Positions 41,790 through 50,856 of a stretch of 64,000 nucleotides of DNA are shown here, piece after piece. The notes under the pieces were generated by a model. It did not search any database. It worked only from the letters and a program-made list of their open reading frames with translations, and was not told the origin of the DNA. The first letter of the stretch is position 1. Each line of letters opens with the position of its first letter. The stretch lies in NCBI RefSeq assembly GCF_016461825.1, contig NZ_JAEMNU010000037.1, forward strand, positions 114,034 to 178,033, given 5' to 3'. A program made the translations under genes and the position numbers. Source of the stretch: Rugamonas violacea (lineage in GTDB: Bacteria; Pseudomonadota; Gammaproteobacteria; Burkholderiales; Burkholderiaceae_D).

Positions 41790-43848
41790 TCTCCTGCGCG
41801 GCCGCTTGCGCCGCGCCGTGCTGCGCCGCCGCGCGCCGCTGTGGCTGGCCACGCTGCTGCCGCTGCTGGCCTGCGCGCTGTGCCTGCCCGCCGCGCGCCC
41901 CTACACGCTGGCCGCGCCGCCGCTGTGGGCTGTCTGGTTGCTGTGGGATCTGGCGCGCTGGCAGCGCCGTGTCGGCGCGCAGTGGGCCGCCTGGCTGGAC
42001 GCCGCCGTGCCCGCGCTGGAGGACAGCAGCGCGCTGCTGGCCGGCGCGGCCGAGACACCGATCGCCCGCCTGCAACAAGAACGCCTGCGCACCCGCCTGG
42101 CCGCAACCTTGGGACCGGACGAATACCGCGCCATCGCCCGCTTGCGCGCGCCCGTCGCCGCGCTGTCGGCGTGGCTACCCATGTTGCTGGCCTTGGCCGT
42201 GGCCGGCGCCGCCTGGGGCTGGCAGCAACGCCAGCTGACTGGCGCCGCCGGCGGCCATGCCGCCGCACCGGCCGCGCGCGCCATCGTCGACGGCGAGATC
42301 TACCTGCGCGTCGCGCCGCCGGCCTACACCGGCGTGGCCGCCTTCGAGACGGCCGCACGCGACATCGAGGTGCCGCAGTACGCCGACGTGCGCTGGTGCG
42401 TCAGGAACGCCGGCGGCGCGCAGCCGGTGGTGGAGCTGAGCGACGGCCAGGCGCTGCCGGTCGGCGCCGACTGCGCGCGCTGGCGCGCCGGCGAGTCGAT
42501 TTTCTGGCGCGCCCGGGGCAAGGCCGGCACGCGCTACAACGTGCGCGTGCGGCCCGACCAGGCGCCGCAGGTCAGCGTGGTGGCGCCGAACGAATTGATC
42601 ACCGTGCTGCCGGCCGACGCCGGCGGCGTGCAGTTGGAGCTGAGCGCGCGCGACGACTATGCCATCGTCCGCGCCAGCCTGCATATGACGCTGGCGCGCG
42701 GCAGCGGCGAGAACATCCGCTTCAGCGACCGCGAGGTGCCGCTGCCGGAGTCGGCCGATCCCAAGCTGCGCCACTGGCAGAAGCGCTGGACGCTGGCCGT
42801 GCTGGGCATGGAGCCGGGCGACGAGTTGTACTTCTTCGTGCGCGCCACCGACAACGCGCCCGAGCACGCCCACACCACGCAGTCGCCGACCTACACGCTG
42901 CGCCTGCCCGGCCCGGCCGCCGAGAGCCTCGATGCGACGGCGCTGCCGTCCATGGTCAAGCCGGAGAGCCTGCGCAGCCAGCGCCAGATCATCATGGACA
43001 CCGAGCAGTTGCTGGCCGACCTGCAGGCCAAGCCGAACCTGCCGCGCGCCACGCTGCGCGAACGCAGCGAATCGATCGCCGGCGACCAGGCGCAGCTGCG
43101 GCGCCGTTACGGCATGTTCCTCGGCGAGGAGTCCAGCCTGTTCGGCGACGAGCATGAGCACGAGCATGAGCACGAGCAGGAACACGGCGGCGGACATGCG
43201 GCCGAACACGGCGCGCCCAAGCGCGGCGCCGAGGCGGCCATCATCGCCGAATTCGGCCACGCCCACGACCAGGAGGACAACGCCACCATCTTCGACCCGG
43301 CCACCAAGGCGCTGCTCAAGCGCGCGCTGGCGGCGATGTGGGACGCCGAGAAATCGCTGCGCGCCATCACGCCGAAGTCGGCGCTGGCGCCCGAGTACAA
43401 GGCGCTGGCGGCGATCAAGGAATTGCAGCAGGCCGAGCGCGTGTATCTGCACCGCACCGCCTTCGTGCCGCCCGCGCTGAGGGAAGAGAAGCGCATGAGC
43501 GGCGACATGGTCGGTGCGCTCAGCTACAAGCGCGCCCAGGGCGGCGCCGCCGAGCCGGCGCCGGCCGAGGTGCGCGAACTGGTGCTGGCGCTGGCCGGCG
43601 ACGGCACGCTGCCCGCGCTGTGGAGCAAGTCGGCGCGCGAGATCATCGCCGCCCGCATCACCGACCAGGAACAGAAGCTGGCGGCGCAGCGCGCCGTGCA
43701 GGACGTCGCCGACGGCTGCGCCGCCTGCCGCGCCGTGCTGCGCGCCTGGTTGCGCGGCACGCTGGCCGAGGCGCCCGTGCGCCTGCAGGCGCAACCGCTG
43801 GCCGACACCCCATTCCGCCGCGCCTGGCGCGGCAAGGAGCAGCCATGA
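41773..43848 (+). CDS. DUF4175-type membrane protein with His-rich loop
   Basis: A 691-aa protein. Two hydrophobic helices lie near the N-terminus (~25-60) and one at ~137-155, then a large predicted periplasmic part: a beta-rich region with APPAYTG and RDDYAIVRASL, and a helical C-terminal region. This outline fits the DUF4175 family. Near residues 458-475 is a His/Glu-rich stretch, DEHEHEHEHEQEHGGGH, suited to bind metal. A CAAC motif (DGCAACRA) lies near the end. It overlaps the next gene by four bases (ATGA). Assignment to DUF4175 is from overall shape and context. Confidence 0.72.
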   Translation: MRDAADLLRGRLRRAVLRRRAPLWLATLLPLLACALCLPAARPYTLAAPPLWAVWLLWDLARWQRRVGAQWAAWLDAAVPALEDSSALLAGAAETPIARLQQERLRTRLAATLGPDEYRAIARLRAPVAALSAWLPMLLALAVAGAAWGWQQRQLTGAAGGHAAAPAARAIVDGEIYLRVAPPAYTGVAAFETAARDIEVPQYADVRWCVRNAGGAQPVVELSDGQALPVGADCARWRAGESIFWRARGKAGTRYNVRVRPDQAPQVSVVAPNELITVLPADAGGVQLELSARDDYAIVRASLHMTLARGSGENIRFSDREVPLPESADPKLRHWQKRWTLAVLGMEPGDELYFFVRATDNAPEHAHTTQSPTYTLRLPGPAAESLDATALPSMVKPESLRSQRQIIMDTEQLLADLQAKPNLPRATLRERSESIAGDQAQLRRRYGMFLGEESSLFGDEHEHEHEHEQEHGGGHAAEHGAPKRGAEAAIIAEFGHAHDQEDNATIFDPATKALLKRALAAMWDAEKSLRAITPKSALAPEYKALAAIKELQQAERVYLHRTAFVPPALREEKRMSGDMVGALSYKRAQGGAAEPAPAEVRELVLALAGDGTLPALWSKSAREIIAARITDQEQKLAAQRAVQDVADGCAACRAVLRAWLRGTLAEAPVRLQAQPLADTPFRRAWRGKEQP

Positions 43849-45470
43849 CGGCAACCCTGACCAGTCTGGCCGTGCTGGCCGCCGGCGCGCTCAGCGCGCT
43901 GTTCTACGCGCGCCGCCGACGATGGATCGAGACGGCACTGGTCGGCCTCGCCGGGTTGGCGCTGGCCGCCATGCTGGCCGGCCTGCGCCAGCCGGGTGGC
44001 GTCGCCGCCAACATCACACTGAGCACCGACGCCACCGGCAACGCCAGCGAGGCGGCGCTGTTGGCGGTGCCGCAGGCCGGCGCCATCGTGCTGCGCGGCG
44101 ACGGCCTGCGCGAGGCGCAATGGCGCGACCTGCCGGCCCGTCCGCTGCAATGGAAGCCGGCGGCCGACGCCGAGCTGCTGTGGCTGGACTTCCCGCGCAG
44201 CGTGGCGCTCGGCCGCATGTTCCAGTTCAGCGCGCGGCGCGGCCAGGCGCAAGTCGGCTGGCGTTTGCAGCTGCTGGCCGAGAACGGCCAACTGTTGGCC
44301 GAGGCGCGCGCCGCCGCCGCCACCGACAAGCTGTCGCTGCAATGGCTGCCGCCGCTGGCCGAGGCCATGCTGCTGCAGGCGCGCCTGCTCGACGGCGCCG
44401 GCAAGACCATCGCCGCCGGGCCGGTGCCGCTACAGGTGGTGGCCGCCGCGCCGCTGCAGGTGGTGGGGCGCTTCGACGCGCCGTCGTTCGACGTCCGCGC
44501 GCTGAACCAATTGCTGGCCGACGGCGACGCCGTGCTCGATTGGCAGCTCACCTTGGGCAAGGCCATCGCCCGCGGCGAGACGGCGCGCCTGCCAATGACG
44601 GCGCCGAATCTGCTGCTGGTCGATGCCGCCCATGTCGAGCATCTGAATCCCGCCGCGCGCGCCGCCCTGCTGGCCCAGGTGGGACAAGGTGCGCGCTTGC
44701 TGGTGCTGGGCGCGAACGCGACCGACGCCGGCTTGTGGCAGCGCGAATTCGGTCTGCGTTTGCGGGCGCAGTCGGCCACCACGGAGAAGGAGGAGATGCG
44801 CCAGTTCAGCATCAACGGCACGCCGCTGGCATTGACGCCGGCCGGCCTGAACCCGGACGCGCAGGCCGGCGCCGCCTGGACGGCGGCGGCGCGCGACGCC
44901 AAACAGCAAGCCTGGTTGTGGCAGCGCGACTGGCAGCGCGGCCGCGTGCTGTGGTTGGGTGTGGCCGACTGGCACCGCTACGTCATCAGCGCACCGCAGC
45001 CGCTGGCGCTGTGGTGGCAGCAGCTGCTCGACCAGACGGCGCTGCCGGCGACGCAGAAGAGCGCCTGGCGTCTGCCCGACCCGATGCCCGTGCCGGGCCT
45101 GCGCAGCGAGTTGTGCGGGCAGGGCTTCAAGCCGGGACAAGAGCTGCAACTGGAGGGGATGGCTACGCAGAGATGGCAGGCCCGCGCCGACCAGGCCGAT
45201 GCGGTCTGCGTGGCGCTGTGGCCGCGCGCGCCCGGCTGGCAGAAATTCGCCAGCGCCGGGCAGGAGGGAATGGAGTACATCTACGCCGCCGCCGCCTGGC
45301 CGGCCTGGCAGCGCGCGTTGCGGCGCGACGCCACCGCGCGCTACGCCGCGCGCAGCGAGGTGAAGCCGGTGACAGCCGCTACGATGAACGGCGTAGCCAT
45401 GCCGGCCGCGCCGTTCGCATTACTGTTCGCGCTCTGTATGCTGGTGCTGTGGTGGCGCGAGCAGCGCTAG
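43845..45470 (+). CDS. Large membrane protein of unknown function, end of MoxR cluster
   Basis: A 541-aa protein with two N-terminal helices (MTATLTSLAVLAAGALSALF and a second at ~27-47), a long extracytoplasmic region, and a C-terminal helix (FALLFALCMLVLWWREQR). The middle (LLLVDAAHVEHLNPAARAALL, then GARLLVLGANA) resembles a class I glutamine-amidotransferase-like Rossmann region as found in membrane partners of BatA/MoxR clusters, but no catalytic triad is visible. Its start overlaps the DUF4175 stop, so it is translated with it. I do not recognise a named family. Confidence 0.7.
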   Translation: MTATLTSLAVLAAGALSALFYARRRRWIETALVGLAGLALAAMLAGLRQPGGVAANITLSTDATGNASEAALLAVPQAGAIVLRGDGLREAQWRDLPARPLQWKPAADAELLWLDFPRSVALGRMFQFSARRGQAQVGWRLQLLAENGQLLAEARAAAATDKLSLQWLPPLAEAMLLQARLLDGAGKTIAAGPVPLQVVAAAPLQVVGRFDAPSFDVRALNQLLADGDAVLDWQLTLGKAIARGETARLPMTAPNLLLVDAAHVEHLNPAARAALLAQVGQGARLLVLGANATDAGLWQREFGLRLRAQSATTEKEEMRQFSINGTPLALTPAGLNPDAQAGAAWTAAARDAKQQAWLWQRDWQRGRVLWLGVADWHRYVISAPQPLALWWQQLLDQTALPATQKSAWRLPDPMPVPGLRSELCGQGFKPGQELQLEGMATQRWQARADQADAVCVALWPRAPGWQKFASAGQEGMEYIYAAAAWPAWQRALRRDATARYAARSEVKPVTAATMNGVAMPAAPFALLFALCMLVLWWREQR

Positions 45471-45498
45471 ATTGTCGGCAAACCCACAGGCGCAATCT

Positions 45499-45525
45499 GG
45501 GGTCGGACCCGCGGGGTCCGACCCC
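45499..45525. repeat. Palindromic element, copy 2
   Basis: A 12-bp perfect stem GGGGTCGGACCC / GGGTCCGACCCC with loop GCG, 28 bp after the last gene of the MoxR cluster. It matches the element at 35041 apart from the loop and one swapped base pair (A-T there, T-A here). A weak T-containing tail (CTCTTAG) follows. Possible terminator or REP-like element. Confidence 0.85.
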
Positions 45526-45612
45526 GGCTCTTAGCCCTTGGGTGGTTTTATGGCCGCCGGCGCCTCAACTCGGCGACCCCAACCCCGCTTGCCGATTTCG
45601 TTCGCGCCGGCG

Positions 45613-46305
45613 TTAGCCTTCGCTCCAGCGCCGCACGTAGTCCGGTACTTCCAGCGCGCAGGCCGGATCGGTCAACGGCGCCTGGCGGCTGCGCTCGAAC
45701 GGCAGCACGCCGGCCCAGACCGGCCACGCCATGTCCTCGGCGTCGTCGTTCGGCGCGCCGGCGCGCACCTTGCAGGCCGCTTCGTCGAGCGCGATGCGCA
45801 GCACCGTGGTGGCGGCGTATTCCTTGTCGTTGCCGGCGCGGACCTCGGCCTGGCGGCCCGGCAGCAGCTTGTCCATGAAGTTCTCCATGGTGCGGCGCTT
45901 GTGCGCCTCGTCGGTGACTTTCTCGAAGCGGCCGTAGATCATCACCGAGCGGTAGTTCATCGAATGGTTGAAGGCCGAACGCGCCATCACCAGGCCGTCG
46001 AGGTGGGTGATGGTGACGCAGATGTCCGACTCGACCAGGCGGCGCAGCATGCGGCTGCCGTTCGAGCCGTGCACATACAGGTGCCCGCCGTCGCGCCAGC
46101 AGGCGGTGGGGATGCAATGGCTGCCCTTGTCGTCGCTGAAGGCGATGTGGCACAGGTAGGCGTCGTCGACGATGGCGTGCACGCTGGCGGCGTCGTAGCG
46201 GGCGTTCTCGGCGACGCGGCGGACGCGGGTGCGCTCGCTCGGCGCGCCGGCGAAGGTGGTGGTGTCTGCGGGTGCTGCGGTGTCGGCTGCGACGGCTTCG
46301 GTCAT
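45613..46305 (-). CDS. Pyridoxamine 5'-phosphate oxidase-fold (flavin-binding) protein
   Basis: A 230-aa protein of the split-barrel FMN/PNPOx-like type. Motifs: HAIVDDAYLCHIAFSDD near the start of the fold, CIPTACWRDGGHLYVHGSNGSRM, CVTITHLDGLVMARSAF and YRSVMIYGRFEKV. Such proteins bind FMN, F420 or haem; the substrate is unknown. It is transcribed divergently from a MocR-type regulator, the usual arrangement for a target gene. The start at 46305 gives MTEAVAAD; an upstream ATG at 46347 is less likely. No strong ribosome binding site is visible. Confidence 0.82.
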   Translation of the reverse strand: MTEAVAADTAAPADTTTFAGAPSERTRVRRVAENARYDAASVHAIVDDAYLCHIAFSDDKGSHCIPTACWRDGGHLYVHGSNGSRMLRRLVESDICVTITHLDGLVMARSAFNHSMNYRSVMIYGRFEKVTDEAHKRRTMENFMDKLLPGRQAEVRAGNDKEYAATTVLRIALDEAACKVRAGAPNDDAEDMAWPVWAGVLPFERSRQAPLTDPACALEVPDYVRRWSEG

Positions 46306-46403
46306 GGTGGTGTCCAGGTGGGTGGATACAAAGGGTGAAGCAGGCAATATAATGGCCGGCTGGCTCTGTCGAAAGATCCAGGCCTATATCATTTTCTGGA
46401 GCC
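46306..46403. promoter_or_regulatory. Divergent control region, PNPOx-fold gene / MocR regulator
   Basis: A 98-bp gap between divergent genes. On the plus strand TATAAT lies at 46348-46353, a good -10 match, but only a poor -35 is seen 17 bp upstream. The MocR protein would be expected to bind here. Confidence 0.45.
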
Positions 46404-47912
46404 ATGAATGGAGCACGCCCCGTGGATTACGCCCTCTTGATCGCCACGTTCACCGAACAGCACCGCGCGCGCGGCTGGCCGCGCCAGCGCCTGCTGCACG
46501 AATGCCTGCGCGCGGCGATCCGCAGCGGCACGCTGGGCGCTGGCAGCCGCCTGGTGGCGACCCGCGCCCTCGCCGCCGAACTGGGCGTGGCGCGCAACAC
46601 CGTGCTGTACGCCTACGAGCAACTGGCCTGCGAGGGTTATGTCAGCACCGACCGGCGCGGCACCATCGTCGCCGCTCTGGCGCCGGAATTCGCCGCGCCG
46701 GCGGCGCCGGCGCCGCACGCCGAGTTGTCGCGCCGCGCGCGCGAGCTGCGGCCCATGTCCGGCATCGGCGACAGCATGCAGGCCTTCATGCCCGGCGTGC
46801 CGGCGCTGGAGCTGTTTCCGCTGGCGCTGTGGCGGCGCATGCTGGAGCGGGCCTGGCGCGGCCTCAGCGTGGCGCAGCTGAACTACGGCGAGCCGTGCGG
46901 CGAGGCGGCGCTGCGCGAGGCCATCGCCGACCACCTGCGCGCCTCGCGCGGCGTGGTGTGCGACGCCGGCCAGGTGTTCATCACCGACGGCACGCAGAGC
47001 AGTCTGGATCTGTGCGCCCGCGCCTTCGCCGACCATGGCGACACGGCCTGGCTGGAGTGCCCCGGCTACGGCGGCGCGCTGGCCGCCTTCCGCGCCGCCG
47101 GCCTGCGGGTGGAAGCCATCGCCGTCGACCAGGACGGCATCGCGCCGACGCCGCAGGACTGGGCGCGGCGGCCGCCCCGCCTGATCTACACCACACCGTC
47201 GCACCAGTATCCGACCGGCAGCGTGCTGAGTCTGCGCCGCCGGCTGGCGCTGATCGAGCAGGCGCGCGCGGCCGGCGCGCTGATCATCGAGGACGACTAC
47301 GACAGCGAATTCCGCCACGACGGTCCGCCGCTGTCGGCCATGCAGGGACTGGCGGCGGACGCGCCGGTGCTCTACCTGGGCACCTTCAGCAAGACCATGT
47401 TCCCCTCGCTGCGCATCGGTTTCGTGGTGGTGCCCAAGGGCTTGGCGCCGGCGTTGGCGGCGATGCGCGCGCAGTCGGCCGCGCGCGGCCGCGTCGCCGA
47501 GCAGCTGGCGCTGGCCGAGTTCCTGCGCAGCGGCCAGTTCGCCCTGCACCTGCGGCGCATGCGGCGGCTGTACCGGCAGCGGCGCGACGCGCTGGCGGCG
47601 GCCCTGACCGAGCATGTGGGGACGGTGGCGCTGGTGCACGGCGGCTCGGCCGGCATGCACCTGGCCTTGCGCTTCACCGACGCGGCCTTGTGCGACACGA
47701 CGATCGCCGCGCAGGCGCTGGAGTTGGGCATCGTGACGCACGCGCTGAGCGCGCACTGCAGCCATGCCGGCGAGGGCGGTTCGGATTGGCGGGGATTGAT
47801 GCTCGGCTACGCCCAGGTGCCGGCCGAGCGGATGGATGGATTGGTCAGGCAGTTGGCGACGCTGTTGCACCTGGCGGCCTACAGCGCCAAGCGACCGCGC
47901 CGCAGCGGTTAA
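46404..47912 (+). CDS. MocR-family (GntR-aminotransferase) transcriptional regulator
   Basis: A 502-aa fusion of an N-terminal GntR winged helix (residues ~25-95, with GSRLVATRALAAELGVARNTV) and a type I aminotransferase-like domain. The PLP-binding Lys330 sits in GTFSKTMFPSLRIGF; DDYDSEFRHDG carries the Asp that holds the PLP ring. MocR proteins such as PdxR sense pyridoxal phosphate or amino compounds and control a divergent gene, here the PNPOx-fold gene at 45613-46305. GTG at 46422 with GGAG eight bases upstream is a good alternative start that removes six residues. Confidence 0.9.
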   Translation: MNGARPVDYALLIATFTEQHRARGWPRQRLLHECLRAAIRSGTLGAGSRLVATRALAAELGVARNTVLYAYEQLACEGYVSTDRRGTIVAALAPEFAAPAAPAPHAELSRRARELRPMSGIGDSMQAFMPGVPALELFPLALWRRMLERAWRGLSVAQLNYGEPCGEAALREAIADHLRASRGVVCDAGQVFITDGTQSSLDLCARAFADHGDTAWLECPGYGGALAAFRAAGLRVEAIAVDQDGIAPTPQDWARRPPRLIYTTPSHQYPTGSVLSLRRRLALIEQARAAGALIIEDDYDSEFRHDGPPLSAMQGLAADAPVLYLGTFSKTMFPSLRIGFVVVPKGLAPALAAMRAQSAARGRVAEQLALAEFLRSGQFALHLRRMRRLYRQRRDALAAALTEHVGTVALVHGGSAGMHLALRFTDAALCDTTIAAQALELGIVTHALSAHCSHAGEGGSDWRGLMLGYAQVPAERMDGLVRQLATLLHLAAYSAKRPRRSG

Positions 47913-47959
47913 GGCTGCGGCGCGGGGGCACTACGCTACTACGGTGTTACGCCGGCAGC

Positions 47960-50425
47960 TTAGAACGCCGTGTCGGCGCGGATGTACATCGAGCGGCCGT
48001 TGACGCCGATCGGGCAGGTTTCCCAGCAGCGGGTGAAGCCGATCTTCTGGAGCGTGCCGCCGTTGGTCCATTCCGACGGCAAGGTGTTGAACACGTTGTT
48101 GGCGCCGACGCTGAGGAAGGTGCGCTTGCTGAAGGCGTAGCGCACCGAGGCGTCGACCAACCACTTGGCGTCCCAGGTGTGCAGCGGGCTGAAGTTCGAC
48201 GCCTGCACTTCGCCATAGTAGTTGGCGCGGGTGTTCAGGTTCCATGGACCGCTGGAATAGTCGGCCGCCACCACGTGGTGCTTGCGTGGCTGGCCGCGTT
48301 CGATCAGGGTCACTTGCGAGGCGTCGAACACCTGTTCGCCGGTCAGCACCGACGACGACGAGTGGCGCTTGGTGACTTCGGTCTTGTTGAAGCCCAGCTG
48401 GCCGGACAGCACCAGGGTCGACGCCGGCAGGCGGGTGGTGTGTTCCGCCACGATGTCCAGACCCCGGGTGCGGGTGTCGACGGCGTTGGTGAAGAACTGG
48501 GCCTGGCCCACTTTCAGCGGATTGAGGATGTTGGCGATCGGGCCGCCACCGGCCTCCGGCGCGATTTCGCTGGAGAACACGATGCGGTCCTTGATCTTGA
48601 TCTCATACGCGTCGACCGTCAGCGACATGTTCTTGGCCGGGCGCAGCACCATGCCGAGGCTGGCGCTGGTCGAGGTTTCCTCTTTCAGCGGTTTCAAACC
48701 GAACGCCTGGGTCACGGCGCTGCCTTGGCGCGCGGTCAGGGTTTCGGTCAGCACGCCGTTGTTCAAGTTGGTCGACACCGAGCTGTAGAACTCCTGCTGC
48801 ACGCTAGGCGCGCGGAAGCCGCTCGACAGGCTGCCGCGGAAGCCGACTTGCTTGGACGGGTCGAAACGGGCGCTCAGCTTGCCGGTGACGGTGCTGCCGA
48901 AGTCCGAATATTTTTCATAGCGCACGGCGCCGGCCAGCAGCAGCGTTTCGATCGGACGGTGTTCGGCGTCCAGGTAGAAGGCGATGTTGTGGCGGCCGCC
49001 GTCGACGGCGGTGCCCGGCGTATAGCCCGGGAAGCCCTGGATGCCGGAGGCGGCGGTCTTGCCGTCCTGGCCGACGATAGGGATCAGCGGATTGTTGGTG
49101 CGGCCGTATTGGTAGGACACCGGATCGCCCGCCAGGATCTGGAAGTTGTCGCTGCGGTATTCGAAGCCGGAGGCCAGGAACAGGCTGCTGTTCTCGCCGA
49201 ACTTGATCGGTCCCTTGATGTCGGCGTTGAAGGTGGTCTGGGTGAATTTGAGCTTGCCGGTGTCGGCTTCGCGCGGCGATTCGCCGTAGATGCCGCCCGG
49301 CGCGCCGGCTTTTGGCTCGTACCAGTAGCTGACGTTGATCGAGTTGCTTTCGTGGAAGTCCAACTCGCTCTCGCCGTGGTTGACGCTGACGTCGAGCTTC
49401 CAGTCGTTGGCCAGGTCGCGCCGGTAGCCGAAGGCGAACGAGGCATCCTTGACGGTGGTGTGGATGTTGGGCAGGTAGCCGTCGCCGCTGGTTTCGGACG
49501 GCACGGTGCGGCCGTCGCCCTGCGAGCGGTAGAAGCCGTAGGCGTCGCCCTTGCGGCGCGACACGCCGCCGAAGGCGTAGAACTCGCTGGCCTTGTCGAT
49601 CGGCAGCGCGGCGTTCCACCACAGGTAGGCGTCCTTGGCGTTGCTATCGCCGATGTGCTGGGTGACGCGGGGCGCGCCGGTCACGCGCAGCGAATCAGGG
49701 CCGGCGCGGTTGGTCTCGCCGCGCTTGCGCGCTTCGACGGTCAGGTTGATGAAGCCGCCGTCCTCGCCCAGGGCGAAGCCGGTGTTGGCGCTGCCGGCAT
49801 AGGTGTCGCCGTCGCCTTCGGAGGTGGTGCCGACGGTGCCGCTCAGGGTGGTCTCCTTGACCTGCGACTTGAGCACGATGTTGATCACGCCGGCGATGGC
49901 GTCGGAGCCGTATTGGGCGGCGGCGCCGTCGCGCAGCACCTCGATGTGGTGGATCGCGGCCAGCGGAATGGCATTGATGTCGGTGCCGGCCGAGCCGCGT
50001 CCGATGGTTTGCTGCACATTGACCAGCGCCTGCTGGTGGCGGCGCTTGCCGTTGACCAGCACCAGCACCTGGTCGGGGCCGAGCGAGCGCAGCGTGGCGG
50101 GACGGATGATGTCCGAGCCGTCGCTGATGAAAGTGGTCGAGAAGTTGAACGACGGGTCCAGCGTCTGCAGCAGCTTGCCCAGTTCCAGCGGTCCGGCGGT
50201 TTGCATGTCCTTCAGGCTGATCAGGCCGACCGGGGCCGAGGTGTCGAGCGCGGTCTTGGCCACCGAGCGCGAACCCAGCACGACGACGGTTTGTTCGGCG
50301 GGGGCGCTGTCGGCGGCGCTCTGCGCCCAGCTGTGGCCGGCGGCGAGCAGCAGGGCGGAAGCGATCAGGGTGCGGCGGAAGGGGAGGCGTTGCAGGGAAG
50401 CGGTGCTGCGGTGTGCTGTAGTCAT
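47960..50425 (-). CDS. TonB-dependent outer-membrane receptor
   Basis: An 821-aa outer-membrane receptor. A signal peptide (LIASALLLAAGHSWAQ) is followed by the plug domain: TVVVLGSRS, a RSLGPDQVLVLVNGKRR stretch, an IEVLRDGAAAQYGSDAIAGV segment typical for TonB plugs, then a 22-strand-type barrel region ending in a terminal Phe (IRADTAF), as outer-membrane barrels do. The FRAPSVQQEFYSS segment of the barrel is also typical. The ligand cannot be told; no siderophore or sugar genes are adjacent. No TonB/ExbB/ExbD genes are in the window. Confidence 0.93.
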   Translation of the reverse strand: MTTAHRSTASLQRLPFRRTLIASALLLAAGHSWAQSAADSAPAEQTVVVLGSRSVAKTALDTSAPVGLISLKDMQTAGPLELGKLLQTLDPSFNFSTTFISDGSDIIRPATLRSLGPDQVLVLVNGKRRHQQALVNVQQTIGRGSAGTDINAIPLAAIHHIEVLRDGAAAQYGSDAIAGVINIVLKSQVKETTLSGTVGTTSEGDGDTYAGSANTGFALGEDGGFINLTVEARKRGETNRAGPDSLRVTGAPRVTQHIGDSNAKDAYLWWNAALPIDKASEFYAFGGVSRRKGDAYGFYRSQGDGRTVPSETSGDGYLPNIHTTVKDASFAFGYRRDLANDWKLDVSVNHGESELDFHESNSINVSYWYEPKAGAPGGIYGESPREADTGKLKFTQTTFNADIKGPIKFGENSSLFLASGFEYRSDNFQILAGDPVSYQYGRTNNPLIPIVGQDGKTAASGIQGFPGYTPGTAVDGGRHNIAFYLDAEHRPIETLLLAGAVRYEKYSDFGSTVTGKLSARFDPSKQVGFRGSLSSGFRAPSVQQEFYSSVSTNLNNGVLTETLTARQGSAVTQAFGLKPLKEETSTSASLGMVLRPAKNMSLTVDAYEIKIKDRIVFSSEIAPEAGGGPIANILNPLKVGQAQFFTNAVDTRTRGLDIVAEHTTRLPASTLVLSGQLGFNKTEVTKRHSSSSVLTGEQVFDASQVTLIERGQPRKHHVVAADYSSGPWNLNTRANYYGEVQASNFSPLHTWDAKWLVDASVRYAFSKRTFLSVGANNVFNTLPSEWTNGGTLQKIGFTRCWETCPIGVNGRSMYIRADTAF

Positions 50426-50856
50426 GTGTCATTCTCTCGTATGGTTTTTATCTGAACATGCAGCCAATGGGTGACCGGCTTTGACGCTGAACGGGCAAGG
50501 GTGACTCGCCGCCGAGAAAATACTACAGTGCACAAATGGTGCCGGCAAAGGGCTTTGCGCCGGCTTCGTACCACAGTGTTGCATTATGTGCACCGGATGC
50601 AATATTGCGTGCTTTATGCGGGGAAATCCCTTACTCTGATCGACCGCCGGCCGGAAAGCAGAGGCCGCTTGGCGGCGGCGACAGGGTGCATTTATGCTAG
50701 TGTTGTGAGCGCGGCAACAGGCGTTGCCGCCGGTTCAGACGCGGCCGGCGCGCCCCGGCGCCGGCCGAAATTGGCCCGGTCGGTGCTTGGCCGCGGTTGG
50801 CCGATTTTGGCCGTTGCTGGCCGTTGCTGGCCGTGGTTGGCGCTGCTTGGCCGGCG
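50426..50856. other. Intergenic region upstream of the TonB receptor gene
   Basis: About 430 bp without a supported gene. It has a 10-bp palindrome GCAATATTGC (50599-50608), and a run of TTGGCCG / TGGCCGTTGC direct repeats at about 50780-50850. The part nearest 50426 should hold the receptor promoter; none is assigned. Confidence 0.4.

Noticed and set aside
46229-50455. Plus-strand open frame of about 1,400 codons opposite the TonB receptor
   Set aside because: Composition artefact; the minus strand encodes a complete TonB-dependent receptor.
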